Assembly (NCBI GenBank): GCA_003116975.1 | Contig: BGKB01000013.1 | Coordinates: 62,001 to 126,000, forward strand | Length of the DNA stretch: 64,000 bases | Source of the DNA: Aurantiochytrium sp. KH105 | Lineage: Eukaryota > Sar > Bigyra > Thraustochytrida > Thraustochytriidae | Direction of reading: 5' to 3' | In this document: positions 8,807-21,100 of the stretch, in pieces | How the letters are laid out: the number at the start of each line of letters is the position of its first letter | How positions within the stretch are numbered: position 1 is the first letter of the stretch | Notes under the pieces: generated by a model | The model's input: only the letters and a program-made list of their open reading frames with translations | Told to the model about the DNA's origin: nothing | Database searches by the model: none | Position numbers and translations under genes: made by a program

Positions 8807-9943
8807 ATGTACGGCATGAGTGGCGGGGGCATGCACCTGGACAGGAATGCGCAAATCGACGAGCTTCTGAACACGCACCCGCAATGCAAATTCACTCCCG
8901 AGAGGGGGGAGCTTGACTTTGCGCTGCAACTGAAGCGCCGCGACCGCTCGGACATTGTCATTATTCGCATTAAGTTGCCCACTGACTTTCCCATCGAAGC
9001 TCCGCGCGCCGTCGTGATCACCGAAAATGTGCGACACCCCTGGATCGACCCGAACGGGCTCATCATCGGCTGCAGCAGCCTGAACTTGTGGACCTCGCGC
9101 AGTCGACTTGCCACGGTGGTCTCCGACATTCTCAATCAATTCATCTCTATGCCACCACAAATCGGAAGCATGTCCTCGTACTCATCGTCAACGTCGTCGC
9201 CATCCCCTTCTTCTTCGTCGTCGTCAACGCCTTATCCGTCCTTATCGCAACGCAGACAGTCAACGCCAACCCCGCCGGGCGCTCGTGCGAGCAGCAGCGG
9301 CTATCAGCCTCGAACTTCGATGCCGTCCCGCCAGTCGTACGGGATGTCAACGTCTTCGTCCTCGTACACGAATCGAAACAAGACTGACACTTCGGACCAA
9401 GACTCGGCCGACATGGATGGCGTCTTCATTCCCCCCGTTCCCGATAGGATTGACGAGCTCGATGGGAAAACTCAGGCCGAGCTGGAGAAACTGCTCAACG
9501 ACGAGGACGAGCTCGAAAAGTTTTTCAAGTCTCTTCCCATGCCAACAATGACTAATGAGTTCAAGTCAACGATTCTCAAGAGTAACGTGGCGCAAGCAGA
9601 GAAAAACCTCTCCTTCAAGGAAAATATTGAACAGCTCCAAGCAGAAGTCCTCAAATTGCAAGAGGAAGCTGTTCCCAAATGGAATGCTTACAAGGAGCTT
9701 GAGACCCGTCAGAACGAGTCAATGCGACGATACGATCCGCTCCGGCTCCTCACGCAACTAGAGTCGAGTTCCAACAAACTGGATGACGAATCTGAGCTTC
9801 TTGCCAGCGAATTTCTCGCCGAGGAGATCTCTCTACCAGATTTTATCAAACGCCAGATCGAGCTTCGCAAACTGTACCACCTTAGAAAAGCCAAGGCAGA
9901 GCGTTTCCGCATCGAGCTCAAGCGCTCGGCTTCGACGCAATAG
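8807..9943 (+). CDS. ESCRT-I subunit, VPS37A-like (UEV plus Mod(r))
   Basis: 378 aa. Residues about 12-110 form a ubiquitin-E2-variant-like domain with a conserved proline-rich segment (LPTDFPIEAP) and HPWIDPNGLIIG, but no catalytic cysteine in the E2 position. A Ser-rich low-complexity linker spans about 123-205. Residues about 210-375 are a coiled-coil Mod(r) domain (IDELDGKTQAELEKLLNDEDELEKFF, then helices to the end), the part of VPS37 that assembles with TSG101 and VPS28. The UEV + linker + Mod(r) order is that of VPS37A. ESCRT-I sorts ubiquitinated cargo into multivesicular endosomes in the cytosol. Start is the first ATG in frame. Confidence 0.85.
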   Translation: MYGMSGGGMHLDRNAQIDELLNTHPQCKFTPERGELDFALQLKRRDRSDIVIIRIKLPTDFPIEAPRAVVITENVRHPWIDPNGLIIGCSSLNLWTSRSRLATVVSDILNQFISMPPQIGSMSSYSSSTSSPSPSSSSSSTPYPSLSQRRQSTPTPPGARASSSGYQPRTSMPSRQSYGMSTSSSSYTNRNKTDTSDQDSADMDGVFIPPVPDRIDELDGKTQAELEKLLNDEDELEKFFKSLPMPTMTNEFKSTILKSNVAQAEKNLSFKENIEQLQAEVLKLQEEAVPKWNAYKELETRQNESMRRYDPLRLLTQLESSSNKLDDESELLASEFLAEEISLPDFIKRQIELRKLYHLRKAKAERFRIELKRSASTQ

Positions 9944-10222
9944 ACTTTCGGACCTCAACGAAAGTAAAGAGGTCTTGACCCGCTGCGCGCTCCTTCTTTC
10001 TCTGTTCTTTTGTAGTTTGCTTTCAAAAAAAAGCTTTGAGATGGTCGGCCTACATATACCGCACTGCAGACCTCATAATTGTCATTCGTCAAATGCTCGC
10101 TGTGCTGAGGGCAAATTGCCTCTTGTTTTAGGTATTCTAGTTTCTTACACTACCTACACACTGTGGAAAAGACATCATCCATCGTCCACGCATGATATAC
10201 TTTGTTATGTTGGTTTTTAGGC

Positions 10223-11608
10223 CTATCGTCGATCGGATCGCACGGGCGCTAAAAGTTTGGACTCGTGCAGCGACCGGACTGGACTTCGCATACCCCGTGG
10301 GAGGTTCGCGAGAAGAGACGCTTGCGGATTCGGCACCACGACCGGCCCTGGTCGTCGTTTCGGCTTCACTTCTTCTACTTCGTTATTCTTCTTCTTGGTA
10401 GTGGTGGTGGTCGCAGTGGTGTTAGTTACCACCCGGCCCGCAGCCTGGACAGGCGAAGGAAGCGCCAGTCGTTTTTTCTGAGCAATGCGCGCCTCCTTTG
10501 CTGCGCGTGATCGATCTTCGAGTTCCTGATGCAAATGCTCCCGTGCTTCATTGCACGACGACTGCACGCGGTGCAGACTTTTGCGTTCGGCATGCAGTGC
10601 GTCAACGATTCTGTCTAATTTCTGCAAAAAAGTTTCCTCGTCCACCTCTCGCTCATGCACAAACGCCACGTGCAAACGTTGCATGTCGGCTTTCAAAGCG
10701 CTCACACGCTGATCAGAAGCCTGCAGACTGGCAAATTCATTAGCAGAGATCTCTGCTTCACTCTTGGGAATGACCAGTTCCCCTCGATCCGCATGCCCAT
10801 CGCTTTCATCTCCAATGCCAACGTGCGGCACGCTGAGCTCGCTTCCTAGAGAAGCCATCTCTGCGACAACTTCGCTTGGTGCGTGCTTGTCCAATCGATT
10901 ATTCGGATGATCACCATCACTTGCACTACCGCTGTCTTCACTCCCGGACGAGCGCCTTCGCCTCCTCCGTGATTTGACCCGTTTCGTAGTTTTGTGCGTT
11001 TTCAGCTCTTTTGCTTTGTTCTTTTCGGGACTGTCATTTGTAAGACGAGAAGTGCGATGCAAGCTACCGTCTGAAGGACGCGCACACCACGAAGCCATCG
11101 AAAGGTAGGCCTTTTCGACCTCTTCAGCTTTTTCGCGTCGACGGGTCTTTTGTTTGGCACTGATTCTTTTCTTGTGTTTCTTCTTGTTTGCCTTCAACAG
11201 CTTCAGTTGTTCTCGCCTTTTAGCCTTCCCTTCGCTCTTTTGATTTGCCTCGTTAACAGTTTCTGAGAGACTTTCCTCACCCGCGATCGCGCTCGATGCA
11301 GCGACTTTGTCGTCCATCGTCAGCAATCCAGGACGATCATTATCTTCACAATCCACGGATGAATGATGGCTCTCCTCGGCACTTCGATCTTCTACAATGC
11401 GACGTGTACCTTCATGTGCATGTGCATGTGTATCTGCATCTTCGTCTTCATCTTCATCGTTCTTTATGTCTGACTTCTTCCCCATCGCATGTTTCTTTTT
11501 CTTTCCGAACTCTGTCTCGACCTCGCCCTTCTCGTCGTCGGTAGAGACCTCCTCGACCACTGAAGCTCCTTCGTCCCCAGAGCCTTGCTCGCGCGGAGAC
11601 CCCGCCAT
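10223..11608 (-). CDS. Highly charged coiled-coil protein, unknown function
   Basis: 461 aa from ATG at 11608. The open frame extends to 12004 but contains no earlier ATG that fits. The N-terminal half is acidic with Lys-rich clusters and His/Asp/Glu repeats (HAHAHEG). There is a Lys/Arg-rich region at about 120-175 and an Arg run near 210. Residues about 285-385 look like a continuous alpha-helical coiled coil (FASLQASDQRVSALKADM onward). The C-terminus is Pro/Arg-rich. No domain is recognised. The gene is divergent from the dynein heavy chain gene, with 556 bases between the two ATGs, so a shared regulatory region and a cilium/basal-body role are possible but unproven. Confidence 0.6.
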   Translation of the reverse strand: MAGSPREQGSGDEGASVVEEVSTDDEKGEVETEFGKKKKHAMGKKSDIKNDEDEDEDADTHAHAHEGTRRIVEDRSAEESHHSSVDCEDNDRPGLLTMDDKVAASSAIAGEESLSETVNEANQKSEGKAKRREQLKLLKANKKKHKKRISAKQKTRRREKAEEVEKAYLSMASWCARPSDGSLHRTSRLTNDSPEKNKAKELKTHKTTKRVKSRRRRRRSSGSEDSGSASDGDHPNNRLDKHAPSEVVAEMASLGSELSVPHVGIGDESDGHADRGELVIPKSEAEISANEFASLQASDQRVSALKADMQRLHVAFVHEREVDEETFLQKLDRIVDALHAERKSLHRVQSSCNEAREHLHQELEDRSRAAKEARIAQKKRLALPSPVQAAGRVVTNTTATTTTTKKKNNEVEEVKPKRRPGPVVVPNPQASLLANLPRGMRSPVRSLHESKLLAPVRSDRR

Positions 11609-12164
11609 GCTTGTCGAAGCTTGCGCGCGACTTTGCGTGCTTGCGTGCTTACGTGCTTGCGCAAAAGTGCATGTGTCCAAGTGACGAATGACAATACCCT
11701 CGCTCTCTTTTTTCTGGCCTGGCCTCACTGCCCGGTTGTTGATGTTCTTGTTATTGTAAAACGGTGTGCACCATAGAGGCTCTGTTGTTGGCACGGCGCA
11801 CGGAGGAATCAACGGATGCAAATTGAGGGCGGGAGGGATAGGGGGTGGGGCGACACGGAGCCGCGGAGGACGCGCTGGGACGCGCTGCGGCGAGGGCCAC
11901 CTCGCAAGCTCGCGCTGCAAGGGAGAGACGCAGAACACGCCTCGACACCGCGTCGGGGTCCATCGTGTCCCGGCAGCGGCCGGGAACCGCGCGTAAAAGG
12001 TCAATTAAAAGGTGTCTTGCGTCAAGAAGAAGAACGTTAGCAGCAGCAGCCTCGTTAGAGCTTCCTTTGTAGCAAAGCCGAGACCTAGCCCCACCGGGGT
12101 GGAGCGGAGCAACCTCGAGGTCTGGAGGTGGTTCTTCGGGCCCGCGCGGGAGAACGTGGCCGCG
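11609..12164. promoter_or_regulatory. Bidirectional intergenic region between unknown protein and dynein heavy chain
   Basis: 556 bases separate the two divergent start codons. Both open frames continue into it without an upstream ATG, so it should contain both 5' leaders and promoters. No TATA box or canonical RFX-type X-box was confidently identified by eye. Confidence 0.5.
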
Positions 12165-15100
12165 ATGGACTCCACGTTCCTTCCCGATGGACGCCGAAGT
12201 AGCAATCAGGAGGACGACGACCCTCGCGTCGAGACCACTCGAGTCGAGCCCGCCAAGTCGCCAAGGGGTCTTCTTCCCTCACCAGCAAGAAAGCTTGCGC
12301 TGGGATTCGTGCCGCCCACGGCTGCATCACCGCGGCACGGGTCGCCGCGACGATGGTCGCCGATGAAGCAGCGTCGAGCCAAAGCACCGCAAACGCCTAA
12401 AACCATCAAAGAACTCAATCTCCTTCAAATGAATGATCAGGACCTTGGTCTTGGGAATTTAGGCTCGCTTCCGCCCTTCAATGCTAGCTTCTCCCCAAGG
12501 CCCCCAACACAGAGCGCACGTACGTCCGGGACACGGGTCTTGTCTGGCCCAAGCGGAGTTACGAGATTCGAGTCGGAACGAGGCGCCTTTTCCGCGAGAG
12601 GACGATTCACCACCGAACCTTCCCAATCTTCGCCAAGGAGCCAGCGCGACGCTCACGAGTCTCCGCGTGCAAGACCGAAAATATCCGTGTCGGAGCTGGG
12701 CAAGGCAGAAGGTATTGCTGAGTATGAGTTCTCTCAAAATGTACAACGCTCGTTTCGCACAGGCGAGGACGCCGTCTCATTTTTCGCGCTACATGGAGCT
12801 AATACACCGCTCAAATTTGTGCATTTGAACCGCGCGCCTCAGGGAAAACGATTCAGACCTTATGATTTGGTTGTGGTGCAACCCGAGGACGTAGACCCAG
12901 AGCACTTTACCATGTCGGCAGCAGGCGTCGTGCGTATTGCTCCGGGCGAGCCATCTGGATTCACACCATTGTCCGAGTGGATGCGTTTGTCCACGACCTT
13001 TAATGTCATCTCTTCAATTCGTTTCTTCAAACACTACCTCGTCTTCAAAACATTCCATCTCTGGCGCTCGAGCATTCGATACAATTTGTACAATTTGCAG
13101 CGCAAAAAGCTGGCTCAGAGGCTCTTCCTTGCGAAAAAGTCATTTTGCGAGCCACTTCTCGAAGTAAACAAGTTCATTGCCGATATGCATGACGTGACTC
13201 TTCTTGATCTGCGGTCGCAAAAGACGTATGAGGCAAACCATTTTGCAGATCACCAGACCCAGAAACGAACGCATGCCGCAAAAGAGCTGGAGCGCATTAT
13301 GGAAAAGCTTCAGCACGTCGTTGAGCGAGTGTGCACGGAGGCCACGCGCAGAGCCAAGATTAGCAACGAAGCGTTCCAGAGCAGCATCGATGGCTCAAGC
13401 AATCCTCGCGAGCTTAAGTCGCGGTCGCTTGTCGCGCTGAAAAAGGAGCGCGCCGATCGCGTGCGAGCACTAAAGACAGCCATGCACGAAGCGTCAATGC
13501 TCGGCGACTTCATCCGTCTGGCCGACTACATGTGCGTCGAGAATCTTGTTAAAATGTGCCTTCGCTCGCATAAAAACATGCTCGACGAGCTCATGCGGAC
13601 TTCGAGAAAGAACGGCATGTTTGAGACCGCGGTGCGCTTCACGCCAGAGCGCGAGCTGCAGTTTGTTCCCGACTGCGAGCGCATCTTGGCTCTTCTAGAA
13701 GACCTCAGTGCTTCCACTGTAAGGGCGGTGGGTTCCGTCCCGCGCATCATTTTTATTCGTCCCTTCAAGGGGATTGTGGCCCCTCTTATTGTCGACAGCC
13801 CTGACGTGCGAAACCTCGTCGTGTCTTCATCATATTTCAACCATCTTCGCAGACGCATGGATGCCAAAGTTGACGCTGACTTTGCCGATGCACAAGAATA
13901 CGCTGCCACCTTTGAGCAGCTTATGCCCATATTCGCCTACAACCAAGACTTTGACTTTGAGGCATACAAAAATCGCCCCGAGCTCGAGCTCAGCACAATC
14001 AAGAATGACATGGCGGTGCTTTCCGCCTGGGGAAAGGATTTGGAAAAGATGCGTGTGGGGAACACCGTCGGAATCCTCTATGTCGAGTCGCGCAAGCTTC
14101 GCGGCTCACTCCACCCCATTATCGAGCGTGGCTTGGATCGCATGAAGTCTCTTCTCGCAGACTTGGCCCGTGAGAAATGCGGCACCCTTCTTGAGCACTA
14201 TAAACTACGCATTCGCGAGCTTGATACACAGCCTGCCATTCTTCGCGAGTTCGCAGCGCACGTCAAGTACGTGCAGCAGCTGAAAGACGACACCCCAGAA
14301 ATGCTGCGGAATTCCGCCACAGTTGAGGAGATGTACCGTCTCTGCAACACATACGGCGCACGGGTCTCGTCCGTCGATATGGTTCAGTTCGATGATCTCA
14401 AACACTTTACAGAGACATTTGCTACCAATCGAAAGGATGCGGAGATCTTTATTGCGTCCAAGCTGCCGGAAATGACGCAGACGCTCGACATGAATATTGC
14501 CAAGCTCGGAGACCAACTCGTTCAACTGCGTCAGCATATTCAGTCTGGGGTCCTTGTCAACCCAGACACCGAGCCTAAGATTGCTCTGGATGACCTCGAA
14601 GCCGTGCGTGCCAAACTGGACCAATTTACTGATCTCAGCAAGACATACTCGCAGTACCAGGAGCTCTTTGGTATCCCCGTGTACGACTACAAGAACTTGC
14701 GCGAGACTGAAGACGCCTACCAAGTTCAGTTCAATCTCTGGACCACCATCAAGACATGGATGGAGAAGACGTCCGCGTGGTATCATTGCGACTTTCTACA
14801 GCTTGACGTCGAGACGCTTGCGCAGGAGACGCAAATTGTGTTCAAGGATGCAAGCCTTGCCAACAAGCGCCTCGCAAATGCTGTGACACAACGCTTCCTC
14901 GACGCGTGCACGGACTTCAAGTCGCGAGTGCCCGTTGTGCTTGAGCTGGGCAATCCTTCTATGCGCCCACGTCACTGGGAGCAGATTTTCACTGCGCTCG
15001 GGCAGCCGTGGTTTCCATCAAGCACCTTCACACTCGACAATCTCACCGATTACGACATTTTTGGCAAGTCGGCCTTTGTTAGCGAAATTTCAGGCATTGC

Positions 15101-18100
15101 CTCGGGTGAGGCTGCGCTCGAGGCCTCGCTTGCAAAGATCAAACAGGCCTGGGACGACTCGCGTTTCGAGCTCCTTCCCTACCGCGACGCCAAGAGCGTC
15201 TATATCCTCGGTGGCCTCGAAGAGATCTTTACGTTGCTCGAGGACCACCAAGTCACTTTGCAGACAATGATGGGCTCTCGCTTTCTGCAGGGCGTCCGAA
15301 CTGAGGTTGAAAGGTGGCAGCGCAAACTCTCGCTGCTTGCCGATACGCTCGACGAGTGGGTCGCTTGTCAGCGCAACTGGATGTATCTCGAGACCATTTT
15401 CTCGGCAGATGACATCCAGCAGCAGCTCCCCGAAGAGGCCGAAAAGTTTCAGATGGTGGATCGACTTTGGAAAGACGCTCTCCTTCGCACCAAAGAGGAA
15501 CCCCTCGTGATCCACTGCATCTCTCGAAGCATGCTGCAGAGCGGTAAGGGGCCTTCAGCGCCCTCTGCCAAGCCTGGCGAGGGAAAAGACGGTGCCGCAT
15601 TAGAGAATCCTGAAGACAGCGATAAGCTTTTGCAGCGTTTCGTTTATTGCAACCAATTGCTCGACGAGACGCAGAAATCGCTCGAAAACTATCTCGAGAC
15701 AAAGCGGTCAGCCTTTCCGCGTTTCTACTTTTTGTCCAATGACGAGCTCTTGGAAATTTTGTCGCAAACGCGAGACCCTCACGCCGTGCAAGCGCATCTG
15801 GCCAAGTGCTTTGACTCGATGAAGTCGCTGCACTTCCAGCCCGAGTCCGAGGCGCCAGCAGCTTCCGTGCCCAATCTCATTCTTGGAATGACCTCTGCCG
15901 AGGGCGAGTACGTCAAATTTGATGCCACGATTGATCCAAACGGGCGGCCTGTCGAGTCTTGGCTTGCGTCAGTCGAACAAGCCATGCGCGCAACCCTCTA
16001 CACACGCACAAAGGATTGTCTCAAGGACTATAGCACGGTGTCACAAATCTCACGCCGCGAATGGATCTTTGCGCACGTTGCGCAGAGCGTTCTTGTGGTC
16101 GATCAAATTCTCTGGACGCAGAATACTGCCGCAGCGCTGCGCGACAATGCTGTGGCGAATCATTACGAGTTTTCTTTACAGCAGATCGACGCTATGATTC
16201 AGATTGTACGCGGGTCTCTCACAAAGCTTGAGCGCACCCTGGTGGGTGCCCTCATCGTCCTCGATGTGCACGCCCGCGATGTCGTCAATCAATTTCAGAA
16301 ACAAGGGATTGCCTCAACTTCGAATTTCGAGTGGACTCGCCAACTACGCTACTACTATGATGTTGACGTCGAGGATGTCATGGTGCGTCAGACAAACACT
16401 TCATTTCGATACGCATACGAGTACCTCGGTAACACGCCTCGCCTCGTGATTACACCGCTCACCGATTTGTGCTACATGACGTTAACCGGCGCGCTCCATT
16501 TGCGCTTCGGCGGAGCTCCTGCGGGCCCAGCTGGAACGGGAAAGACAGAGACCACCAAGGATCTCGCCAAGGCACTTGCTGTGCAATGCGTTGTGTTCAA
16601 TTGCTCCGATGGTCTGGATTACAAGATCATGGGCCGATTCTTCTCCGGCCTGGCGCAGTGCGGCTCCTGGAGCTGCTTCGACGAGTTCAATCGAATTGAT
16701 ATTGAAGTCCTCTCTGTCATCGCGCAGCAGATTCTCACCATTCAACAAGGCATCATTCACGACCAGACAGAGATTGACTTTGAGGGCAAGCGTATCCCTC
16801 TGAATGCCAATTTTGGCGTCTTTATCACGATGAACCCAGGATATGCGGGCCGCACAGAGCTACCCGACAACTTGAAGGCTCTGTTTCGGCCCGTGGCAAT
16901 GATGGTCCCGGATTACCGCCTCATTGCCGAGATCATTCTCTTTTCCGAAGGCTTCAGCAACGCGCTGCCCTTGAGCAATAAAATGACGCAGCTCTACAAG
17001 CTGAGCTCGGAGCAACTCAGCAAGCAGGACCACTATGATTTTGGAATGCGCGCCGTCAAGTCGGTCTTGGTTGCGGCCGGGAATTTGAAGCGCATGGAGC
17101 CTGACACGAGCGAGGACCTGCTTCTGATTCGCGCTATGCGTGACAGCAATGTACCCAAGTTCCTCGAACACGATCTTGATCTCTTCAAGGGGATTCTCGG
17201 GGATCTCTTTCCTGGCCTGCAAGTACCCTTTGTGGACTATGGAGATTTGCAGGAGGCGATCGAGGCTGAAATTGTTCGTGAAGGCCTGTCTCCAGTCCCA
17301 TCCTTTGTGCGAAAGGTCATTCAGGTGCACGAGACTCAGCTCGTGCGACATGGCATGATGCTTGTCGGTGAGACGGGTTCGGGGAAAACTACGAACGCTC
17401 GGATTCTTGCCAAGGCTTTGACTTCGCTCGCAAAGAGACGGGGACCCGATGCTCCGGAGGACGCCTTTATTCAGCAAGTGCAGCGCATAATTTTAAATCC
17501 CAAGTCCATCACAGCAGGAGAGCTGTACGGCATGTTCAACGACCTCACGGGCGAGTGGAAAGACGGTCTGGTCCCGCACATTGTGCGATCCGTTATTCGA
17601 GAAGAATCTGGTCGCAAATGGATCGTCTTCGATGGTCCCGTTGATGCCGTTTGGATTGAGAATATGAATACAGTGCTTGATGACAACAAGACGCTGTGTC
17701 TGGCAAACTCTGAGCGTATTAAAATCCCATCCTCGGTGCACATGCTCTTTGAAGTGCAGGATCTCGCGGTTGCATCCCCAGCGACGGTGTCGCGGTGCGG
17801 TATGGTTTACATGCAGCAGCTCCATATTGGCCAGGCGGCACGCGTCGATGCGTGGGCCCGAAGCATTGGCCTCGAGGACATGATTCCATCCCAAGCTTCA
17901 CGTCTGTGCAAGCTTATCAAAGAACGTCTTCCCGCAGGAATCGCGTTTGTTCGCCGCGAGTGCACCGTGAATATCCCAACGTCAGAAGCACACGTGCTTG
18001 CCAACTTTCTCAAGCTCATGACCTCTCTGCTTGCCTTCCAGGATGTAGTCGAGTCGCATGCGTCGCTCGAGCGGCTCGTCAACATGCTGTTTGTATATTG

Positions 18101-21100
18101 TTTTGCTTGGTCCGTTGGGGCGGACATTGATGGCAAGGACCAAGCGCGATTTTCGGAATACACGATTCGAGAATTGGCCCCACTTCTCGACGGGGCTGGA
18201 AAAATGGAAAATGTGTTCAATTACTTTGTCGAGCCCTCGAGCGCAGCTTTCATACCCTGGTCGCGTGCCGTACCTACGTTTGAGTACCAAATGACCACGC
18301 CGTACTTTGATCTGCTCGTGCCAACGCCGGAAACGACAAAGTACACGTATCTACTTCGTCTCATGGCACTGAATAAGAACAATGCGCTAATCATGGGAGA
18401 AACGGGTGTTGGCAAGTCCGTCATCATCAGTCAATTTCTTCAGCGTATTTGCGCCGAGGAGGCCGTTATTCCCTCTTCGGGCGCCGGACCTCAGGATGGT
18501 GACCTGCAATCAGGTCTGCTGGGAAGCGAAACCATTAGTGATCGCAAGCCATCTCTGCACCGCGGCACGAGCCTTCGCTTCAGTCGTTTGCGCAACAACC
18601 GATCAAGCGAGTTCACGCATGCGATCATTAACTATTCTGCACAAACGCATCCGCACAACGTCTCGGAAATTCTCGAGGCCAACTTGGAAAAGAAGCGCAA
18701 AGCACTGCTTGGCCCGCCCGGTGGGAAGCGAATGCTTCTCTTTGTTGACGATCTCAACATGCCCACGCTCGAGACATATGGCGCACAGCCGCCGAACGAG
18801 CTTCTCCGCCAGATCATCGACCAAGGTGGCTTCTACGACACCGAAAAACTGTTCTTCAAGTCTGTACTGGATGTCAACATCATGGCAGCCTGCGCCCCAC
18901 CCGGTGGCGGACGTAGTCACGTACCAGCACGCTTGCTTCGTCACTTTAACACGCTCTGGATGCCGCAACTTGCGAGCTCGTCGCTCCAGTCGATCTTTGA
19001 AGCCATTCTTGGAGGATTTCTCAATGCAGAGCTTCCGGTATACGCGGAGCTGGCAGCGCCGCTCGTGCGAGCGAGCATCACGGTGTACGAGAGTGTGCTC
19101 AAGGAGATGCTCCCCACTCCAAGCAAGAGTCATTACACCTTTAATCTTCGTGATCTTAGCAAGGTCGTTCAAGGTGTTCTCATGGTGCGCGCTCCGGCAT
19201 GTCAGGATAGAAACACGCTGCTGCGGCTTTGGATGCACGAAGAAGCGCGTGTCTTTCGAGACCGCCTTCTTTGTGTGGAGGACAGGACCTGGTTTGACGA
19301 AACGTGCGCGGACGCCCTTCGAGCCTTTGTGACAGGATTGGAAGCTGCTACACCAGAAGGCTCCGATCAAAGTGCGCTCGTGTTTGGTACCCTAAAGCAG
19401 CAGGATTCACGCGCGTATGAGCTCGTTGCAAGCTCCTGGGAAGAGGTGACGGCGCTTGCCGGGCTTTTGACCGATCATCTCGATGAGTACAACATGACAT
19501 TTCCAACACGGATGGATTTGGTCTTTTTCCGCGACGCCATTCTTCACGTTGCAAGAATATGCCGCGTGCTCTCGCAGCCGCGCGGCAATGCTCTGTTGAT
19601 CGGCGTGGGCGGCTCGGGTCGACAGAGTCTTACTCGTCTGGCCACTTTTATTTGCGGATATGCTTGCGAGTCGATCGAGATGACACGAGGATACGGGCCT
19701 GCAGACTTCCACGAGAGCCTCCGAGGAATCTTGCTGCAGGCAGGCTGCGAAGAAAAGCATGTGACATTTCTTTTTAGCGACACGCAGATCGCGCACGAGA
19801 GCTTTTTGGAAGATATCAATAATCTCCTTAACTCTGGCCAGGTTCCTAATCTCTTTGAGCCAGAGGACAGGGAAAAGATACTCAGCGCGATGCGCCCTAT
19901 TGCAAAGGCCAAAGGGCGCTCTGAGGCCCGCGACGATTTGCTGGCGCTCTTTACAGATCGCGTTCGGGAACAGCTGCATATCGTGCTTGCGTTTTCGCCA
20001 ATCGGATCTGCTTTTCGTGCACGGTGCCGCAAATTTCCGTCTCTGGTAAACTGCTGTACAATCGACTGGTTTGATCCCTGGCCTCAAGACGCGCTCTACT
20101 CGGTGGCACGGTTCTTTCTTATCCAGAACGATCGTGCGTTAGGTATTGAGGCGTATGTGGATCCGCTGTGCCAAATGTGCGTACACATTCACAAGTCTGT
20201 CGAAGAAGCGAGTGTCGCCTTTCAGGAAGAGATGGGCCGCTACAATTACACAACGCCAACGTCATACCTGGAGCTGATCCGCGCATACAAATCGATGCTA
20301 GCGCAGCAGCGCGAGGCCGTGTCACAGCGCCTCGCGCGGTATCAAAACGGACTCTCCAAGCTCAAAGAGACCGAGGAGGTGGTGGCAGGTCTACAGGAGA
20401 CGCTCACAGATCTTGTCCCGAACCTTGAAAAGGCCCAAGCAGACACTTCTGCACTGCTCGAGCGCCTGGCCGCCGACCAAGAGGTTGCTGACGCTGCCAA
20501 GGAAGTGGCTACCAAGGACGAAGCCGTTGCTCAGGAGGTGGCAGCGGAAGTAAACAAGATCAAAGTCGAGTGTCAAACTGATCTCGACGAGGCTATGCCT
20601 GCGTACGAGTCAGCCGTTCAAGCGCTCGATCTTCTCGACAAGAAATCGATTCAGGAGGTCAAGTCCTTTGCGCAACCGCCAGAGCTCGTTGCATTCACAA
20701 TGGAGGCCGTGTGCATATTGCTTGGTGTGAAGCCGGATTGGGCGTCCGCAAAGAAGGTGCTCAACGATCTCAACTTTTTGCAGCGCCTTATCGACTTTGA
20801 CAAGGACAATATTGACCCAAAGAAGATCCGCAAGCTCGCCAAATATGTCAACGAGCCGGACTTCAATGCCGAAAAGATGAAGTCCGTCTCCAGCGCAGCC
20901 TGTTCTCTTTGCATGTGGGTGCATGCAATTGTCAAGTACGATTCTGTCTGCAAGAACATTGCACCGAAAAAAGCTAAACTCGCAGAGGCTGAAGCAAACC
21001 TTGCCACGGTGGAGAAGGAGCTTGCACAGAAGCGCGAGAACCTGAGCGCCATTACGGCCAAGCTCGAGGCCCTGCAATTGCAGTATGACGAGAGTCTGCA

